A DNA stretch of 64,000 bases. Source: Actinomadura meyerae. Lineage in GTDB: Bacteria > Actinomycetota > Actinomycetes > Streptosporangiales > Streptosporangiaceae. The notes below the pieces were generated by a model that saw nothing but the letters and a program-made list of their open reading frames with translations, did not search any database and was not told the origin of the DNA. Numbering within the stretch: the stretch's first letter is position 1; each line of letters begins with the position of its first letter. The DNA lies in assembly GCF_900188445.1 (NCBI RefSeq), contig NZ_FZOR01000006.1:212183-276182 (forward strand), read 5' to 3'. Below are positions 1-9,870 of this stretch, piece by piece. Both the position numbers and the translations under genes were made by a program.

Positions 1-111
1 GATGGTCGCGAACGGGTAGTTGGCGGCCAGCGCGTCGTTCTTGGTCAGCGCGTTGAACAGGGTGGACTTGCCGACGTTGGGCAGCCCGACGATTCCGATG
101 GAGAGGCTCAC
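1..111 (-). CDS. ychF: Ribosome-binding GTPase YchF, N-terminal fragment (continues past the left edge)
   Basis: Only the first 37 codons are in the window, read from a GTG at 111. They encode the G1/P-loop of an Obg-family GTPase ([15 protein letters not shown]), followed by the [13 protein letters not shown] segment typical of YchF/Ola1. YchF binds ATP or GTP and associates with ribosomes; it is nearly universal in bacteria. The fragment is short, but the P-loop context is diagnostic. It diverges from rmuC, with 143 bases between the two starts. In mycobacteria ychF is likewise close to ispH. Confidence 0.9.
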   Translation of the reverse strand, partial: MSLSIGIVGLPNVGKSTLFNALTKNDALAANYPFATI

Positions 112-254
112 GGCGGTCAAGTTTATGGGCGCGCGCGCACGCCGCGAACTGCCCGGAACCTCCGCGGGTTCCGCCGAATGTCCGGGACGGGGCGTCCCGC
201 GGCATCCCGGCGCGTCGCGATCGCGCATCGCCGCCGCGCTGTCACGATGAGCGG

Positions 255-1619
255 ATGGACCTCGCGCTGTTCGCCGGCCTGCTCGTCGGCGCCGTGTTCG
301 GCGCCGTCGCCGGGTACGCGCTCGCGACGGGCCGGCAGGGCGCGCTGATCGCGCGGGCGCGCGCCGCCGAGGAGAAGCTCGCCTACGCCGAGGAGCGGAT
401 GGCCGAGCACTTCGAGAACCTGTCCGCCAAGGCCCTGGACGCCAGCAACCAGCGGTTCCTCGAACTGGCGGACGCGCGGCTCAAGGCGGCGGGGGTGGAG
501 GCGGCGGGCGAGCTCCAGCGCCGCCAGCAGGCCGTCGAGCACCTGGTCGCGCCGCTCAAGGAGACCCTCGCCAAGGTGGAGGAGCAGCTCCGGGAGGTGG
601 AGACCGGCCGCCGCGAGTCGCACGCGATGCTGGCCAAGCAGGTCGACTTCGTCCGGCAGAGTTCCGACCAGCTGCGCCGCGAGACCCAGTCGCTGGTCCG
701 GGCGCTGCAGCGGCCCGAGGCGCGGGGCCGGTGGGGCGAGCTCCAGCTCCGCAGGGTCGTGGAGCTGGCCGGCATGGCGCACCACTGCGACTTCGACGAG
801 CAGGCCAGTGCCGTCACCGCGGACGGGACGGTGCGTCCCGACATGGTGGTGCGGCTGGTCGGCGGCAAGAGCATCGTCGTCGACTCCAAGGTCTCCCTGG
901 CCGCGTACCTGCAGGCCGCCGAGAGCGGCGACCCGGTCCGCCTGGACGCGCACGCCCGCCACCTGCGCGACCACGTCGACCGGCTCGCGGCGAAGTCGTA
1001 CTGGCAGGCGTTCAGCCCCGCCCCCGAGTTCGTCGTCCTGTTCATCCCCGGGGAGGCGTTCCTCGCCCCCGCGCTCGACCGCGACCCCGGCCTGCTCGAG
1101 TACGCGATGCGCCGGCGGGTGCACATCGCCACGCCGACCACCCTCATCACCATGCTGCGGACGGCCTCCTACGCGTGGCAGCAGGCCGCCCTGTCGAGGA
1201 ACGCGCGCGCGGTCTTCGAGCTGGGCAAGGAGCTGTACGAGCGGCTCGGCACGATGGGCCAGCACGTCGACGAGCTGGGGCGCGCCCTGACCGGAGCCAT
1301 CAAGTCCTACAACCGGACGGTGGGGTCGCTGGAGACGCGCGTCCTCGTCAGCGCCCGCAAGCTGAACGAGCTGGGCGTGGTCGAGGACGGCCTGGAAGGC
1401 CCCCGTCCGGTGGAGGAGAGCCCGCGCGCGCTCTCGGCGGCCGAACTGACCGCTGAGGAGTACCACCGGGAGGACGAGGGAGAGCCCGCCCCGGCGCCCG
1501 AAGCGGTAGGTTTCGGCTCACAGGCCATCCCCGAGCAGGCGGACCGGCGCGACGCGCAGGAGCGGGGCGAAGCGGGCGGAGCGGGCCGCCGGCTCCCCGG
1601 AGCGAAGGGGTGGCGATGA
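255..1619 (+). CDS. rmuC: DNA recombination protein RmuC
   Basis: This 454-residue protein has an N-terminal membrane anchor (about 4-25), a long charged coiled coil (about 30-150) and a RmuC nuclease-like core (about 155-350). Family motifs seen are [10 protein letters not shown] (158-167), PDMVVRL (195-201) and VDSKVSL (209-215); the last contains the D and K of the PD-(D/E)xK-like fold. The C-terminal 80 residues are acidic, Pro-rich and poorly conserved. RmuC limits inversions at short inverted repeats; its biochemical activity is still predicted. The stop codon overlaps the ATG of the next gene (ATGA), implying translational coupling. Confidence 0.9.
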   Translation: MDLALFAGLLVGAVFGAVAGYALATGRQGALIARARAAEEKLAYAEERMAEHFENLSAKALDASNQRFLELADARLKAAGVEAAGELQRRQQAVEHLVAPLKETLAKVEEQLREVETGRRESHAMLAKQVDFVRQSSDQLRRETQSLVRALQRPEARGRWGELQLRRVVELAGMAHHCDFDEQASAVTADGTVRPDMVVRLVGGKSIVVDSKVSLAAYLQAAESGDPVRLDAHARHLRDHVDRLAAKSYWQAFSPAPEFVVLFIPGEAFLAPALDRDPGLLEYAMRRRVHIATPTTLITMLRTASYAWQQAALSRNARAVFELGKELYERLGTMGQHVDELGRALTGAIKSYNRTVGSLETRVLVSARKLNELGVVEDGLEGPRPVEESPRALSAAELTAEEYHREDEGEPAPAPEAVGFGSQAIPEQADRRDAQERGEAGGAGRRLPGAKGWR

Positions 1620-2230
1620 GTCCATCGACGGCACGCGGCGCGCCCGGCGGCGCCTCGCCGGCTCCGGAGGGTGCAGTGGGACGTCAGCACGGCGCTCCGG
1701 CCCCGCGCCCGCGCGCGCGCTCGGCCGGCTCCGGGAACCCGGTCACGCTGACCGGCCGCGGCGGCATCGTGGTGATGTTCGCCGCCGGGGTGGTGTGCGG
1801 GCTGCTGTCGCGCTGGCTCGGGGTGCCGCTGCTCGCCGGCGCCGGGTTCGCGATCGGCTGCGCGCTCGCCGCGTTCGCGACGCGCCGGGCCGACCTGCTC
1901 ACGCTCGTCGTCAGCCCGCCACTGGTGTTCTTCGCCGCCACGGTCGTCGTCGTGTTCGCCACCGAGCTCGGCGGCGGCTCGCTGCTGCGCGGCGTCACGG
2001 TCGGCGTGCTGGCCGCGCTGGCGGCCACCGCGCCGTGGCTGTTCTTCGGGACGCTGCTGGTCCTCGTCATCTGCCTCGCGCGCGGGCTCATGACGAACGT
2101 CCGCGAGCTGCGCGACAAGCTCGCTGGCATGCGCCTGTTCGAGAAGGAGGAGAACGAGAACCCCGTCCGGTGGGACGAGTCCCCGGTGACGACGGGAGAG
2201 CGCCGCCTCCCCCACGGCGAGGTGGACTGA
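1616..2230 (+). CDS. DUF6542-type small membrane protein
   Basis: A 204-residue protein with a disordered Arg/Pro/Ala-rich N-terminus of about 45 residues and then about four hydrophobic helices (residues 45-160). It ends in a charged cytoplasmic tail. Its ATG overlaps the rmuC stop as ATGA; a GTG two codons upstream is an alternative start. The size, topology and position next to rmuC match actinobacterial proteins I recall as DUF6542. No enzymatic motif is visible, and the role is unknown. Confidence 0.75.
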   Translation: MSPSTARGAPGGASPAPEGAVGRQHGAPAPRPRARSAGSGNPVTLTGRGGIVVMFAAGVVCGLLSRWLGVPLLAGAGFAIGCALAAFATRRADLLTLVVSPPLVFFAATVVVVFATELGGGSLLRGVTVGVLAALAATAPWLFFGTLLVLVICLARGLMTNVRELRDKLAGMRLFEKEENENPVRWDESPVTTGERRLPHGEVD

Positions 2231-2266
2231 GCGGCGCCGGGCCCGTACGCCCCCCGTGAGCCCGGC

Positions 2267-3232
2267 CTAGACCGGTGTGACGCGAAGGTCCTTGCGGAGT
2301 TCCTTCGGGAGGGAGAAGCGCATGTGCTCGGAGACGGACTCGATCTCCTCCGCGGGGCCGAAGCCGCGCTCGGCGAGCCACGCAAGGACCTCCTGGACCA
2401 GCTCGTCCGGGACGGAGGCGCCGCTCGTGACGCCGACCGTGGTGACGCCCTCCAGCCAGGCTGGGTCGATGTGCTCGGCGTAGTCGACGAGGTAGGCGTT
2501 GTCGGCCCCGTGCTCCTTGGCGACCTCGACGAGCCGCACGGAGTTCGAGGAGTTGGTCGAGCCGACCACGATGACGAGCTGGGACTGCGCCGCCATCTCC
2601 TTCACGGCGACCTGCCGGTTCTGGGTGGCGTAGCAGATGTCGTCGGACGGCGGGTCCATCAGCTTGGGGAACCGCTCGCGGAGCTTCTCGACGGTGGCGA
2701 CGGTCTCGTCGACCGACAGCGTGGTCTGCGAGAGCCACGCGACCTTCTCGGGGTCGCGGACGGTCACGTTGGCGACGTCGTCGGGGCCGTCGACGAGGTG
2801 GATGTGGTCGGGCGCCTCGCCGGTGGTGCCGATGACCTCCTCGTGGCCCTCGTGGCCGATGAGCAGGATGTCGTAGTCGTCGGCGGCGAACCGGACCGCC
2901 TCCTTGTGGACCTTGGTGACCAGCGGGCAGGTCGCGTCGATGGTGCGCAGGTTCAGGCCCGCGGCCTCCTGGTGCACGGCGGGCGCGACGCCGTGCGCGG
3001 AGAACACCACGATCGCCCCCTCGGGCACCTCCTCGGTCTCGTCCACGAAGATCGCGCCGCGCTCCTCCAGCGTCTTGACGACGTGGACGTTGTGGACGAT
3101 CTGCTTGCGGACGTAGATCGGAGCCCCGTACTTCTCCAGGGCGATCTCGACCGTCTGGACGGCCCGGTCGACGCCTGCGCAGTAACCACGCGGCTTGGCG
3201 AGCAGGACACGGCGCTGGCTGTTGGCGGTCAT
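2267..3232 (-). CDS. ispH: 4-hydroxy-3-methylbut-2-enyl diphosphate reductase (IspH/LytB)
   Basis: This enzyme catalyses the last step of the MEP isoprenoid pathway, reducing HMBPP to IPP and DMAPP with a [4Fe-4S] cluster. The 321-residue protein has the three cluster cysteines C18 (PRGYCAGV), C102 ([10 protein letters not shown]) and C200 ([11 protein letters not shown]). The histidine motifs VHNVH (46-50) and SAHG (78-81) are also present. The ATG at 3232 is chosen because it puts the first cysteine at the usual distance from the N-terminus; the frame stays open upstream without conserved sequence. It is divergent from the lipid-droplet-type gene, as in mycobacteria (lytB2-Rv1109c). Confidence 0.96.
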   Translation of the reverse strand: MTANSQRRVLLAKPRGYCAGVDRAVQTVEIALEKYGAPIYVRKQIVHNVHVVKTLEERGAIFVDETEEVPEGAIVVFSAHGVAPAVHQEAAGLNLRTIDATCPLVTKVHKEAVRFAADDYDILLIGHEGHEEVIGTTGEAPDHIHLVDGPDDVANVTVRDPEKVAWLSQTTLSVDETVATVEKLRERFPKLMDPPSDDICYATQNRQVAVKEMAAQSQLVIVVGSTNSSNSVRLVEVAKEHGADNAYLVDYAEHIDPAWLEGVTTVGVTSGASVPDELVQEVLAWLAERGFGPAEEIESVSEHMRFSLPKELRKDLRVTPV

Positions 3233-3387
3233 GGCTCTATCGTACGAGTCACCGGATCGTGGGAGTGACCTGGCTGTGACCGACTCCACGGTGTCTTTGG
3301 ACAGAAATCCATTAACCCGGGGTGACCGCGATCGCACCCGTGGGGCAGAGTGAAGTTCACCAGACGAGGCAGGAAGAGGAAGAGTCG

Positions 3388-4389
3388 ATGACGAAATCGC
3401 CGCGCCGCCTCAAGGAGCAGGTCCGGGACACGGTGGGCGAGCAGGTTCGCGATCTCCCGCTGCACGCCGTCCGCCTGGCCATGTTCGGCGTCGGCCGGGC
3501 CCTGCTGCTCGGCGACCGGGTCACCAGGGACTACAAGGAGATCACCCAGGGCGGCGGCGTGAAGCCGGTGCTCGGGCGGCTGCGCGACGACGTGCAGGGC
3601 ACGGCCGAGAAGGTCGTCGAGCGCGTCGTCGAGCGGGTGCGCGGCGAGGAGCCGGAGCCCGAGCCCGAGCCGGTCCGCCGCACCCGGCCCGCGGGGCGGA
3701 CGGCCGCCGCGCGCTCCGCCGGGGGCGCGCGCACCGCCGGCGCGGAGATCTCCGTCGGCAAGCCCGGCGCCGCGACCAAGCCCGAGCCCGGGCCCGAGGC
3801 CGCGTCCGACGCCGAAGCCGAGCCGGCTTCCCGGACGGGCACCCGGCACCGGCCGAAGCACGCCCGTCCGGGCCCGCCGCCGAAGCCCGCGAAGCCCGGC
3901 GCGCTGGGCCGGCGGCACGCCAAGTCCGTGGAGGCGGAGGGGTCCGTGGAGGCGGAGGGCGGGCAGGCGCCCATCGCGAAGCCGGCCCCGTCGCCCGAGC
4001 CCGCCGAGCCGAAGCCCGAGCCCGCGCCGCAGGCCAAGCCCGCGCCGAGCCCGGAACCCGCCGAGCCCGCACCGGAGCCGGCCGCCGCGGAGGCGCCCGC
4101 GGAGGCGTCGGACGAGGCGACCGCCGAAGCGGTCGCCGAGGACGGCAAGGCGTTCGAGCCGAAGCCGGAGACCAAGCCCGCCGCCCCGGCGGAGGCGAAG
4201 AAGATCGCCGCGGACCTGCCCGTGCCGGACTACGACTCCGCCACGCTGCCGCAGCTGCGCGCGCGCCTGCGCGGCCTGACGGTGGAGCAGGTGAAGCTGC
4301 TGCGCGAGTACGAGCGCCAGCACGCCGGCCGCGAGGACATCATCCGCATGTACGAGCGCCGCATCGCCAAGCTCAACGGCCTCAACTGA
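3388..4389 (+). CDS. Lipid-droplet-associated-type protein (Rv1109c-like) with Pro/Glu/Ala-rich centre
   Basis: A 333-residue protein. The first 80 residues form a conserved amphipathic region containing [23 protein letters not shown] long low-complexity stretch follows (about 85-275), with imperfect PEP, KPEP and SPEPAEP repeats and a duplicated VEAEG unit. The C-terminal 60 residues ([20 protein letters not shown] onwards) look like the SAP-like tail seen in actinobacterial relatives. Its place between ispH and xseA matches mycobacterial Rv1109c, annotated as lipid-droplet associated. ATG 3388 follows a purine-rich AGGAAGAG site. Function is inferred from position and N-terminal similarity only. 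Confidence 0.7.
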   Translation: MTKSPRRLKEQVRDTVGEQVRDLPLHAVRLAMFGVGRALLLGDRVTRDYKEITQGGGVKPVLGRLRDDVQGTAEKVVERVVERVRGEEPEPEPEPVRRTRPAGRTAAARSAGGARTAGAEISVGKPGAATKPEPGPEAASDAEAEPASRTGTRHRPKHARPGPPPKPAKPGALGRRHAKSVEAEGSVEAEGGQAPIAKPAPSPEPAEPKPEPAPQAKPAPSPEPAEPAPEPAAAEAPAEASDEATAEAVAEDGKAFEPKPETKPAAPAEAKKIAADLPVPDYDSATLPQLRARLRGLTVEQVKLLREYERQHAGREDIIRMYERRIAKLNGLN

Positions 4390-4425
4390 CGTCCGCTACG
4401 GCGGACGAGCGCAACGACGCGACGT

Positions 4426-4457
4426 GACGAGCCCCCGGGCCTGCCCGGGGGCTCGTC
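4426..4457. terminator. Perfect hairpin between convergent genes
   Basis: A 15-bp perfect stem with a 2-base loop: the left arm at 4426-4440 contains GCCCCCGGGC, and the right arm is 4443-4457. It lies 36 bases after the lipid-droplet-type gene and just beyond the 3' end of the convergent MarR gene, so it can act in both directions. No U tract is present, as is usual in high-GC actinomycetes. Confidence 0.8.
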
Positions 4458-4463
4458 GGCGTC

Positions 4464-4889
4464 TCAGGGGCCGCTGAAGAGCTTCTCCAGGGCGGGCAGG
4501 GCGGCGGCGATCCGCGCGCGCTCATCGTCCGACAGGTGCGCGAGACGGCCGGTGAGGAAGGACAGCCGCCGCTCCCGCCCGGCGGCCAGCCGCTCCCGGC
4601 CCGCCCCGGTGAGCCGCGCGGTGACGACGCGGGCGTCGGCGCCGTCCCGGCCGCGCGCGACGAGTCCGTCCCGCTCCAGCCGGTTGATCTGGGCGGTCAT
4701 GGTCGGCAGCCGGACGCCGTGCTCGGCGGCGAGCTCGGTCATCCGCCGCGGGCCGTGCTCCAGGGAGCCCAGCACGGACAGCTGCTGGCCGGTGACCGGC
4801 TGGTCGGCGGCGGCCTGCCGCAGCATCAGCACGACGTGGCGCAGGCGCAGGTTGAGCTGCTCGGCGAGCTCGCGGTCGGATGCGGTCAC
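4464..4889 (-). CDS. MarR-family transcriptional regulator
   Basis: A 141-residue protein with the MarR winged helix-turn-helix: recognition region LAAEHGVRLPTMTAQINRLE (about 53-72) followed by the wing DGLVARGRDGADARVVTARLT. Flanking helices provide dimerisation. It is divergent from xseA, with only 40 bases between starts, so its operator may overlap the xseA promoter. The ligand is unknown. Nothing in the window marks a specific efflux or detoxification target. Confidence 0.88.
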   Translation of the reverse strand: MTASDRELAEQLNLRLRHVVLMLRQAAADQPVTGQQLSVLGSLEHGPRRMTELAAEHGVRLPTMTAQINRLERDGLVARGRDGADARVVTARLTGAGRERLAAGRERRLSFLTGRLAHLSDDERARIAAALPALEKLFSGP

Positions 4890-4929
4890 GGATCACTCTC
4901 CTCGGGGTCGTAGTCAGTAGTGTTCCTGC

Positions 4930-6144
4930 ATGGCGATGGAGACCACGGCCGAATCCCCGGTTCCGGTGCGGACGGTCCTGCAGGCGGTGAGCGGCTGGAT
5001 CGGCCGGCTCGGCCGGATCTGGGTCGAGGGCCAGATCACCGACCTCAACGCCCGCGGTGGAACGGTGTACCTGACGCTCCGCGACCCGGTGGCGAACATG
5101 TCGGTGCGCGTCGTCGGGCCCCGCGCCGTGGTCGAGGCCGCCGGCCCGGCGGTGACCGACGGCGCCCGCGTCGTGGTGCACGCCAAGCCGGACTTCTGGA
5201 TCAACCGGGGGACGTTCTCGCTCAGCGTGCTGGAGATCCGGCCGGTCGGCGTCGGCGAGCTGCTGGCCCGGCTGGAGCGGCTGAAGCAGGTGCTTTCGTC
5301 CGAGGGGCTGTTCCGGCCGGAGCGCAAGCGCCCGCTGCCGTTCCTGCCGGGGAAGATCGGGCTGATCTGCGGGCGCGACTCCGACGCCGAGCACGACGTC
5401 CTGCAGAACGCCCGGCGGCGCTGGCCGGCGGTCGCGTTCCGGGTGGAGAACACCGCGGTGCAGGGCTCGTACGCGGTCGGCGAGGTGATGGAGGCGCTGC
5501 GGGCGCTGGACGCCGATCCCGAGATCGATGTGATCATCATCGCGCGGGGCGGCGGCGCGATGGAAGACCTGCTGCCGTTCTCCGACGAGGCGCTGGTGCG
5601 CGCGGTGTCGGCGGCGCGCACCCCGGTGGTCAGCGCGATCGGCCACGAGCAGGACTCCCCGATCCTGGACCTGGTCGCGGACGTGCGGGCCTCGACGCCG
5701 ACGGACGCGGCGAAGAAGGCCGTCCCGGACGTCCGGGAGCAGCTCCAGCTCGTGCGGCAGCTTCGCGACCGGGGCCGGCGCTGCCTGTCGGGGGCCGTGG
5801 AGCGGGAGCTGGCGTGGCTGCGTGCGGTGCGGTCGCGGCCCGCGCTGGCCGACCCGGTGCGCGAGATCGAGCGCCAGTCCGAGCAGGTCGCGGCGCTGCG
5901 GGACCGTGCGCGCCGGTGCCTGTCCGGGGCGCTGGACCGGGCCGGGGACGAGCTGTCGCACACGCGCGCGCGGCTGCTGGCCCTCTCCCCCGCCGCGACG
6001 CTGGAGCGCGGCTACGCGATCGTCCAGCGCGACGACGGGGCGGTGGTACGGGAGGCGGCGGCGGTCAAGGACGGCGAGGCGCTGCACGTCCGGCTGTCCG
6101 ACGGGCGCCTCGGGGTGACCGTGACCGACCGCGAGGGGTCTTAA
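4930..6144 (+). CDS. xseA: Exodeoxyribonuclease VII large subunit
   Basis: This 404-residue catalytic subunit of exonuclease VII degrades single-stranded DNA in both directions. The N-terminal OB fold (about 12-105, including [22 protein letters not shown]) precedes the catalytic core. The core contains [14 protein letters not shown], the glycine-rich [13 protein letters not shown] and the [27 protein letters not shown] signature. A C-terminal helical region binds XseB. The ATG at 4930 fits the OB-fold start. The stop is followed one base later by the xseB start, so the two subunits are translated together. Confidence 0.95.
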   Translation: MAMETTAESPVPVRTVLQAVSGWIGRLGRIWVEGQITDLNARGGTVYLTLRDPVANMSVRVVGPRAVVEAAGPAVTDGARVVVHAKPDFWINRGTFSLSVLEIRPVGVGELLARLERLKQVLSSEGLFRPERKRPLPFLPGKIGLICGRDSDAEHDVLQNARRRWPAVAFRVENTAVQGSYAVGEVMEALRALDADPEIDVIIIARGGGAMEDLLPFSDEALVRAVSAARTPVVSAIGHEQDSPILDLVADVRASTPTDAAKKAVPDVREQLQLVRQLRDRGRRCLSGAVERELAWLRAVRSRPALADPVREIERQSEQVAALRDRARRCLSGALDRAGDELSHTRARLLALSPAATLERGYAIVQRDDGAVVREAAAVKDGEALHVRLSDGRLGVTVTDREGS

Positions 6145-6145
6145 G

Positions 6146-6388
6146 GTGGGGCAGGTGGCGGACGACAAGGGGACGGCGGAGAAGCCGTCGTACGAGCAGG
6201 CACGGGACGAGCTGACCGAGGTCGTCAAGCGGCTAGAGGCGGGCGGGCTGACGCTGGAGGAGTCCCTCGCCCTCTGGGAGCGGGGCGAGCGGCTCGCCGC
6301 GGTCTGCGAGGAGTGGCTGGAGGGCGCCCGAGCGCGGCTGGCCGCAGCCCTCGACCGCCCGGACGACGGCGAGGGCGCCCCGTTCTGA
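6146..6388 (+). CDS. xseB: Exodeoxyribonuclease VII small subunit
   Basis: An 80-residue helical protein with the XseB signature: SYEQARDELTEVVKRLEAG, then LTLEESLALWERGE, then a CEEWLEGARARL helix. Several XseB copies bind each XseA to form the nuclease. The GTG at 6146 is one base after the xseA stop. A second in-frame GTG three codons later could equally be used. A weak GC hairpin follows the gene. Confidence 0.93.
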   Translation: MGQVADDKGTAEKPSYEQARDELTEVVKRLEAGGLTLEESLALWERGERLAAVCEEWLEGARARLAAALDRPDDGEGAPF

Positions 6389-6423
6389 GGCTCCGCCCCG
6401 GCGCGGGGCGGGGGCCTGGCGCG

Positions 6424-7233
6424 TCAGGAGGCGGGCGTCGGCGCCGTGGAGGGCGCCAGGTCCGCGCCGCCCTTGGCCTGCGGCTTGAGGGCCCCCGCGA
6501 GGACGGCCAGCTCCGCGTAGGAGGCGGTGCCGGTCACGACGACGCTGCTGCCGTCCGGCAGGGTGCGGGCGAGGGAGTTCGCCTTCTTGTCCTTGCGGTG
6601 GTACTTCGTCCAGGTGACGCCGCCCACCTGCTGCGTCCCGGTCGGCTTGCTGCTGTTGGTCATGCGCGGGACGTACTCGGATGCCTTCTCGTTGCTCTGC
6701 TCCAGCGCCGCGTACTCGTCGCTCGGCGTCACGAACCCGAGGTGCCACGCGACGGGCGTGTCACCGCCCGCGCCGAGGCCGGTCAGCCGGGAGCTGTTGG
6801 GGCGCCAGCCCGCGGGCAGCCCCTCGGGCGCGTGCACGGTGAAGGGCGCGTCGTTGCGCATCGCCCACAGCTGCGAGCTGTAGTCGACGGTCGGCAGGAC
6901 CTCCTCGTCGCCGCGCGGCGCCACCGCGTAGACCGCCAGCACCAGGACCAGGCACGCGGCCATCGCCATCGCGAAGCCGCTGAGGCCGGTCGTGAGCCGC
7001 TTGTGGACGCCGGGGCTGACCTCGACGACGGGACGCCCCGCCGGCGCGCGCCGCTCGTCCTGCTCGTCCTGGACGCCCTGCTCCGCCGGAGCCGCGGCCT
7101 CGGCGGGCGCCGCCTCCGGTGCGGCCTCGGACACGGTCTCCGCCGCGGTCTGGGATGCGGTGTCCGACACGGCCTGGGACGCGGTCTCGGACGCGGCGGG
7201 AGCGGGGGACGGGGACGGGGTCTTGTCGGTCAC
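6424..7233 (-). CDS. DUF4245 membrane-anchored protein
   Basis: A 269-residue protein. The N-terminal 75 residues are Ala/Ser/Thr/Glu-rich with degenerate repeats of the ETASQAVSDTAS type. A transmembrane helix follows (about 95-118, LSGFAMAMAACLVLVLAVYAV). The exported part is a DUF4245 domain, recognised by PEGLPAGWRPNSSRLTG, WHLGFVTPSDEYAALEQS and WTKYHRKDKKANSL. Function is unknown. M. tuberculosis Rv1100 is, from memory, the counterpart next to glpX. The GTG at 7233 is chosen because further upstream the frame runs into the TetR gene, whose stop lies 20 bases away in the same orientation. Confidence 0.82.
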   Translation of the reverse strand: MTDKTPSPSPAPAASETASQAVSDTASQTAAETVSEAAPEAAPAEAAAPAEQGVQDEQDERRAPAGRPVVEVSPGVHKRLTTGLSGFAMAMAACLVLVLAVYAVAPRGDEEVLPTVDYSSQLWAMRNDAPFTVHAPEGLPAGWRPNSSRLTGLGAGGDTPVAWHLGFVTPSDEYAALEQSNEKASEYVPRMTNSSKPTGTQQVGGVTWTKYHRKDKKANSLARTLPDGSSVVVTGTASYAELAVLAGALKPQAKGGADLAPSTAPTPAS

Positions 7234-7253
7234 CCCTCCAGGATCCCCCACGC

Positions 7254-7919
7254 TCAGCGCTGCTCGGTACCGGGGTTGCGTATCGTGCCGACGATGCCCA
7301 TGATCTCGTCGGCGAGGCGGCGGGCGGCGGCCTCGTCGTCCAGCAGCGAGATCTCGGACACGGCGCCCGCCATCGCGCCGGTCAGCACGGTGACGAGGGC
7401 CTCGTCCACGCCGCCGTCGGCGGTGTGGAACAGCGCGGCGTTGCGCCGCGCCCACTTGGTGAGCCGCTGGCGCATGACGCGGTCGAACCCGGGCGGGCCG
7501 TCGCCGGAGATGAAGAGCCGGGCGACGTCGCGCTCGTCGAGGCAGCCGCTCAGGTAGGCGCCCGCGCCGGCGATGAACAGCCGCATGGGGTCGGTCTCGC
7601 CCGCCTCCCGGACGGCGTTGATCGCCTCGCGGGTGCGCTCCTGCTGGCGGCCCTGGAAGTCCTCGAACAGCGTGAGGTACAGGTCCGCCTTGCCGTTGAA
7701 GTGGTGGTACAGGCTCCCGACGCTGGCCCCGGCCTTGGCGACGATGTCGGTCACCGCGGCCTGGGCGAAGCCCGACGCACAGAAGACGTCCCTCGCCGCG
7801 GCCAGCAGGGCGCCGCGGGTGGCGGCGCCGCGGTCGGAGGTCCGCGCGGGGGTCTCGGCGGACCGCGCGCCCCCGCCGCGGGCCGCCTCGCCGGACGAGA
7901 CGTCGATGTCGCTGCTCAT
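7254..7919 (-). CDS. TetR/AcrR-family transcriptional regulator
   Basis: A 221-residue regulator with a disordered 25-residue leader. Its N-terminal DNA-binding domain includes TRGALLAAARDVFCASGFAQAAVTDI and the recognition helix VGSLYHHFNGKADLYLTLFE. The C-terminal half is a ligand and dimer domain. ATG 7919 is preferred; ATG 7946 would add nine residues. It lies 20 bases upstream of the DUF4245 gene in the same orientation and is divergent from glpX, so either could be its target. The ligand cannot be read from the sequence. Confidence 0.88.
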   Translation of the reverse strand: MSSDIDVSSGEAARGGGARSAETPARTSDRGAATRGALLAAARDVFCASGFAQAAVTDIVAKAGASVGSLYHHFNGKADLYLTLFEDFQGRQQERTREAINAVREAGETDPMRLFIAGAGAYLSGCLDERDVARLFISGDGPPGFDRVMRQRLTKWARRNAALFHTADGGVDEALVTVLTGAMAGAVSEISLLDDEAAARRLADEIMGIVGTIRNPGTEQR

Positions 7920-8113
7920 GACGCCTGAGATTACGCCCTCTCCCATGGGGAAACGATCCCTTGCCCGCGGGACCGTCAAATACCGGTGCCGCCGGGGGTC
8001 GGTACCACGGGTGCCGGTACGCTCCGTTTCCCGGCTGGTCTGGTCCAATTTGTGGCCCGCCGTCCGGTCACCGGAGAATCCGAGGCACCACCGAACGAAG
8101 GGGCTGCCCCGTC

Positions 8114-9148
8114 ATGTCCGATGAGACCACCGTTAGCTCTCCGCTCACGACCGAGCCGTCCGCGCCCGACCGGAACCTGGCGATGGAGCTGGTCAGGGTG
8201 ACCGAGGCCGCCGCGATGGCCGCCGCCCGCTGGGTCGGCCGGGGGGACAAGAACGGCGCCGACGGGGCCGCCGTGAACGCCATGCGCCAGCTGATCAACA
8301 CCGTGTCGATGCGGGGTGTCGTCGTGATCGGCGAGGGCGAGAAGGACCAGGCGCCGATGCTGTTCAACGGCGAGGAGGTCGGCGACGGCTCCGGCGCCGA
8401 GTGCGACGTCGCGGTCGACCCGGTGGACGGCACGCGGCTGACCGCGCTCGGCATGAACAACGCGATCGCGGTGCTGTCGGTGGCGCCGCGCGGGTCGATG
8501 TTCGACCCGTCCGCGGTGTTCTACATGGAGAAGCTGGTGACGGGCCCGGAGGCGGCGGACGCCGTCGACATCGAGCGCCCGATCGCCGACAACATCCGCG
8601 CGATCGCCCGCGCGAAGGGCTCCTCCCCCAACGACGTGACCGTCTGCATCCTGGACCGGCCGCGGCACGAGGGCATCGTGAAGGAGGTCCGCGAGGCCGG
8701 CGCGCGGATCAAGTTCATCCTGGACGGCGACGTCGCCGGCGCGATCATGGCGTCCCGGCCGGGTACCGGCGTCGACCTGCTGCTCGGCATCGGCGGTACC
8801 CCGGAGGGCATCATCGCGGCGTGCGCGATCAAGGCGCTGGGCGGGGTGATCCAGGGTCGGCTGTGGCCGCAGGACGAGGCGGAGAAGCGGAAGGCGGAGG
8901 ACGCCGGGCACGACCTCGGCCGGGTGCTGACCACCGACGACCTGGTGACGTCCGACGACGTGTTCTTCGCGGCCACCGGCATCACCGACGGGGAGCTGGT
9001 CGACGGCGTCCGCTACAGCAAGGGCACCGCGGTGACGCACTCGCTGGTGATGCGCTCGCGCAGCGGGACGATCCGGACGATCTCCAGCGAGCACCACCTC
9101 GCCAAGCTCCGCGCCTACAGCGCGATCAACTTCGACACCGCGGTCTGA
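8114..9148 (+). CDS. glpX: Class II fructose-1,6-bisphosphatase
   Basis: This 344-residue GlpX enzyme dephosphorylates fructose 1,6-bisphosphate in gluconeogenesis; many actinobacteria have only this class. Motifs seen are [11 protein letters not shown] and the metal-binding [12 protein letters not shown]. Also present are [18 protein letters not shown], the [16 protein letters not shown] phosphate-binding segment and [20 protein letters not shown] 8114 follows AACGAAGGGG. Its neighbours (DUF4245 on one side, fumarase further on) follow the mycobacterial Rv1100-Rv1099c-Rv1098c order, with extra genes inserted here. Confidence 0.96.
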   Translation: MSDETTVSSPLTTEPSAPDRNLAMELVRVTEAAAMAAARWVGRGDKNGADGAAVNAMRQLINTVSMRGVVVIGEGEKDQAPMLFNGEEVGDGSGAECDVAVDPVDGTRLTALGMNNAIAVLSVAPRGSMFDPSAVFYMEKLVTGPEAADAVDIERPIADNIRAIARAKGSSPNDVTVCILDRPRHEGIVKEVREAGARIKFILDGDVAGAIMASRPGTGVDLLLGIGGTPEGIIAACAIKALGGVIQGRLWPQDEAEKRKAEDAGHDLGRVLTTDDLVTSDDVFFAATGITDGELVDGVRYSKGTAVTHSLVMRSRSGTIRTISSEHHLAKLRAYSAINFDTAV

Positions 9149-9174
9149 ACCGGCCGGCGGCGCGCGGCGCGGCG

Positions 9175-9789
9175 CTACGCGCGGCGGCCGCGGCCCAGGC
9201 GGTCGCGGACGCGGGTGCGCAGCGACCGCTTCGGCGCGCGGGCGCGCACCGAGCCGAAGATCATGGTGCCGCCGACCTCGACGGTGGGCCCGTCCTGCGC
9301 GGGACGGGCCCGCAGGTCGCGGGTGCTGAGGATGGTGCGGCCGGTGACGTGGACCCGGACGCCCTCGGGGACGAGGAGCCGGATCCGGCCGCCGAGCACC
9401 AGCGGGTCGACCACGATGTGGCGGCGCTGCAGGACGGCCTCGCGCAGGTCGAGCTCGACCGTCCCGAACAGGGCCAGGACGGGCAGCTTGACGGGCACGA
9501 CCCAGCGGCCCTCGCGGCGGATGCGGCCGAAGAAGACGGTGACCGGGCGGTCGTCCACGAGGATGGGCTGCGCCTCCTCGGGGCCGAGGTCCTCGGTGAG
9601 GCCGGTCAGCTCGCCGAGGGTGCGGGCGGCGTAGGCGCGGGCGGTGCGCTCGGAGTGCTCCGCCATGCTGAGCCGCCCGTCGGCGACCGCCTCGCCGAGG
9701 ACGGCGACGACGCGTTCCCGGTCGGCGTCGGACGCGCGCAGGTCGCGCACGCTGGTGGCCTTCGCGGCCGGGCGCTGGGGAACGTCCAC
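9175..9789 (-). CDS. DUF1707 SHOCT-like domain protein with LiaF-like C-terminus
   Basis: A 204-residue protein. Residues about 15-65 are a DUF1707 domain (LRASDADRERVVAVLGEAVADGRLSMAEHSERTARAYAA split around its conserved DGRL motif). The C-terminal half is a beta-rich segment (FFGRIRREGRWVVP, VVDPLVLGGRIRLLVPEGVRV) resembling the cell-wall-active antibiotic response (LiaF/DUF2154-type) fold. The last 20 residues are very Arg-rich. GTG 9789 is chosen as the first start ahead of the conserved domain. It is convergent with glpX and divergent from the ABC transporter. Function is unknown; envelope-stress association is inference. Confidence 0.78.
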   Translation of the reverse strand: MDVPQRPAAKATSVRDLRASDADRERVVAVLGEAVADGRLSMAEHSERTARAYAARTLGELTGLTEDLGPEEAQPILVDDRPVTVFFGRIRREGRWVVPVKLPVLALFGTVELDLREAVLQRRHIVVDPLVLGGRIRLLVPEGVRVHVTGRTILSTRDLRARPAQDGPTVEVGGTMIFGSVRARAPKRSLRTRVRDRLGRGRRA

Positions 9790-9870
9790 ACCTAGAAGAT
9801 TAACCGCCGTCCGGCGGGCCACCGGAAAACAGGTGGGGATGTGTCCGGCCCTGTCCGTACTGTGAGGGGT

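Noticed and set aside
2088..2738. Minus-strand frame with a start upstream of the DUF6542/ispH junction
   Set aside because: It is the out-of-frame shadow of ispH and the DUF6542 gene, and both real genes have strong motif or overlap support.
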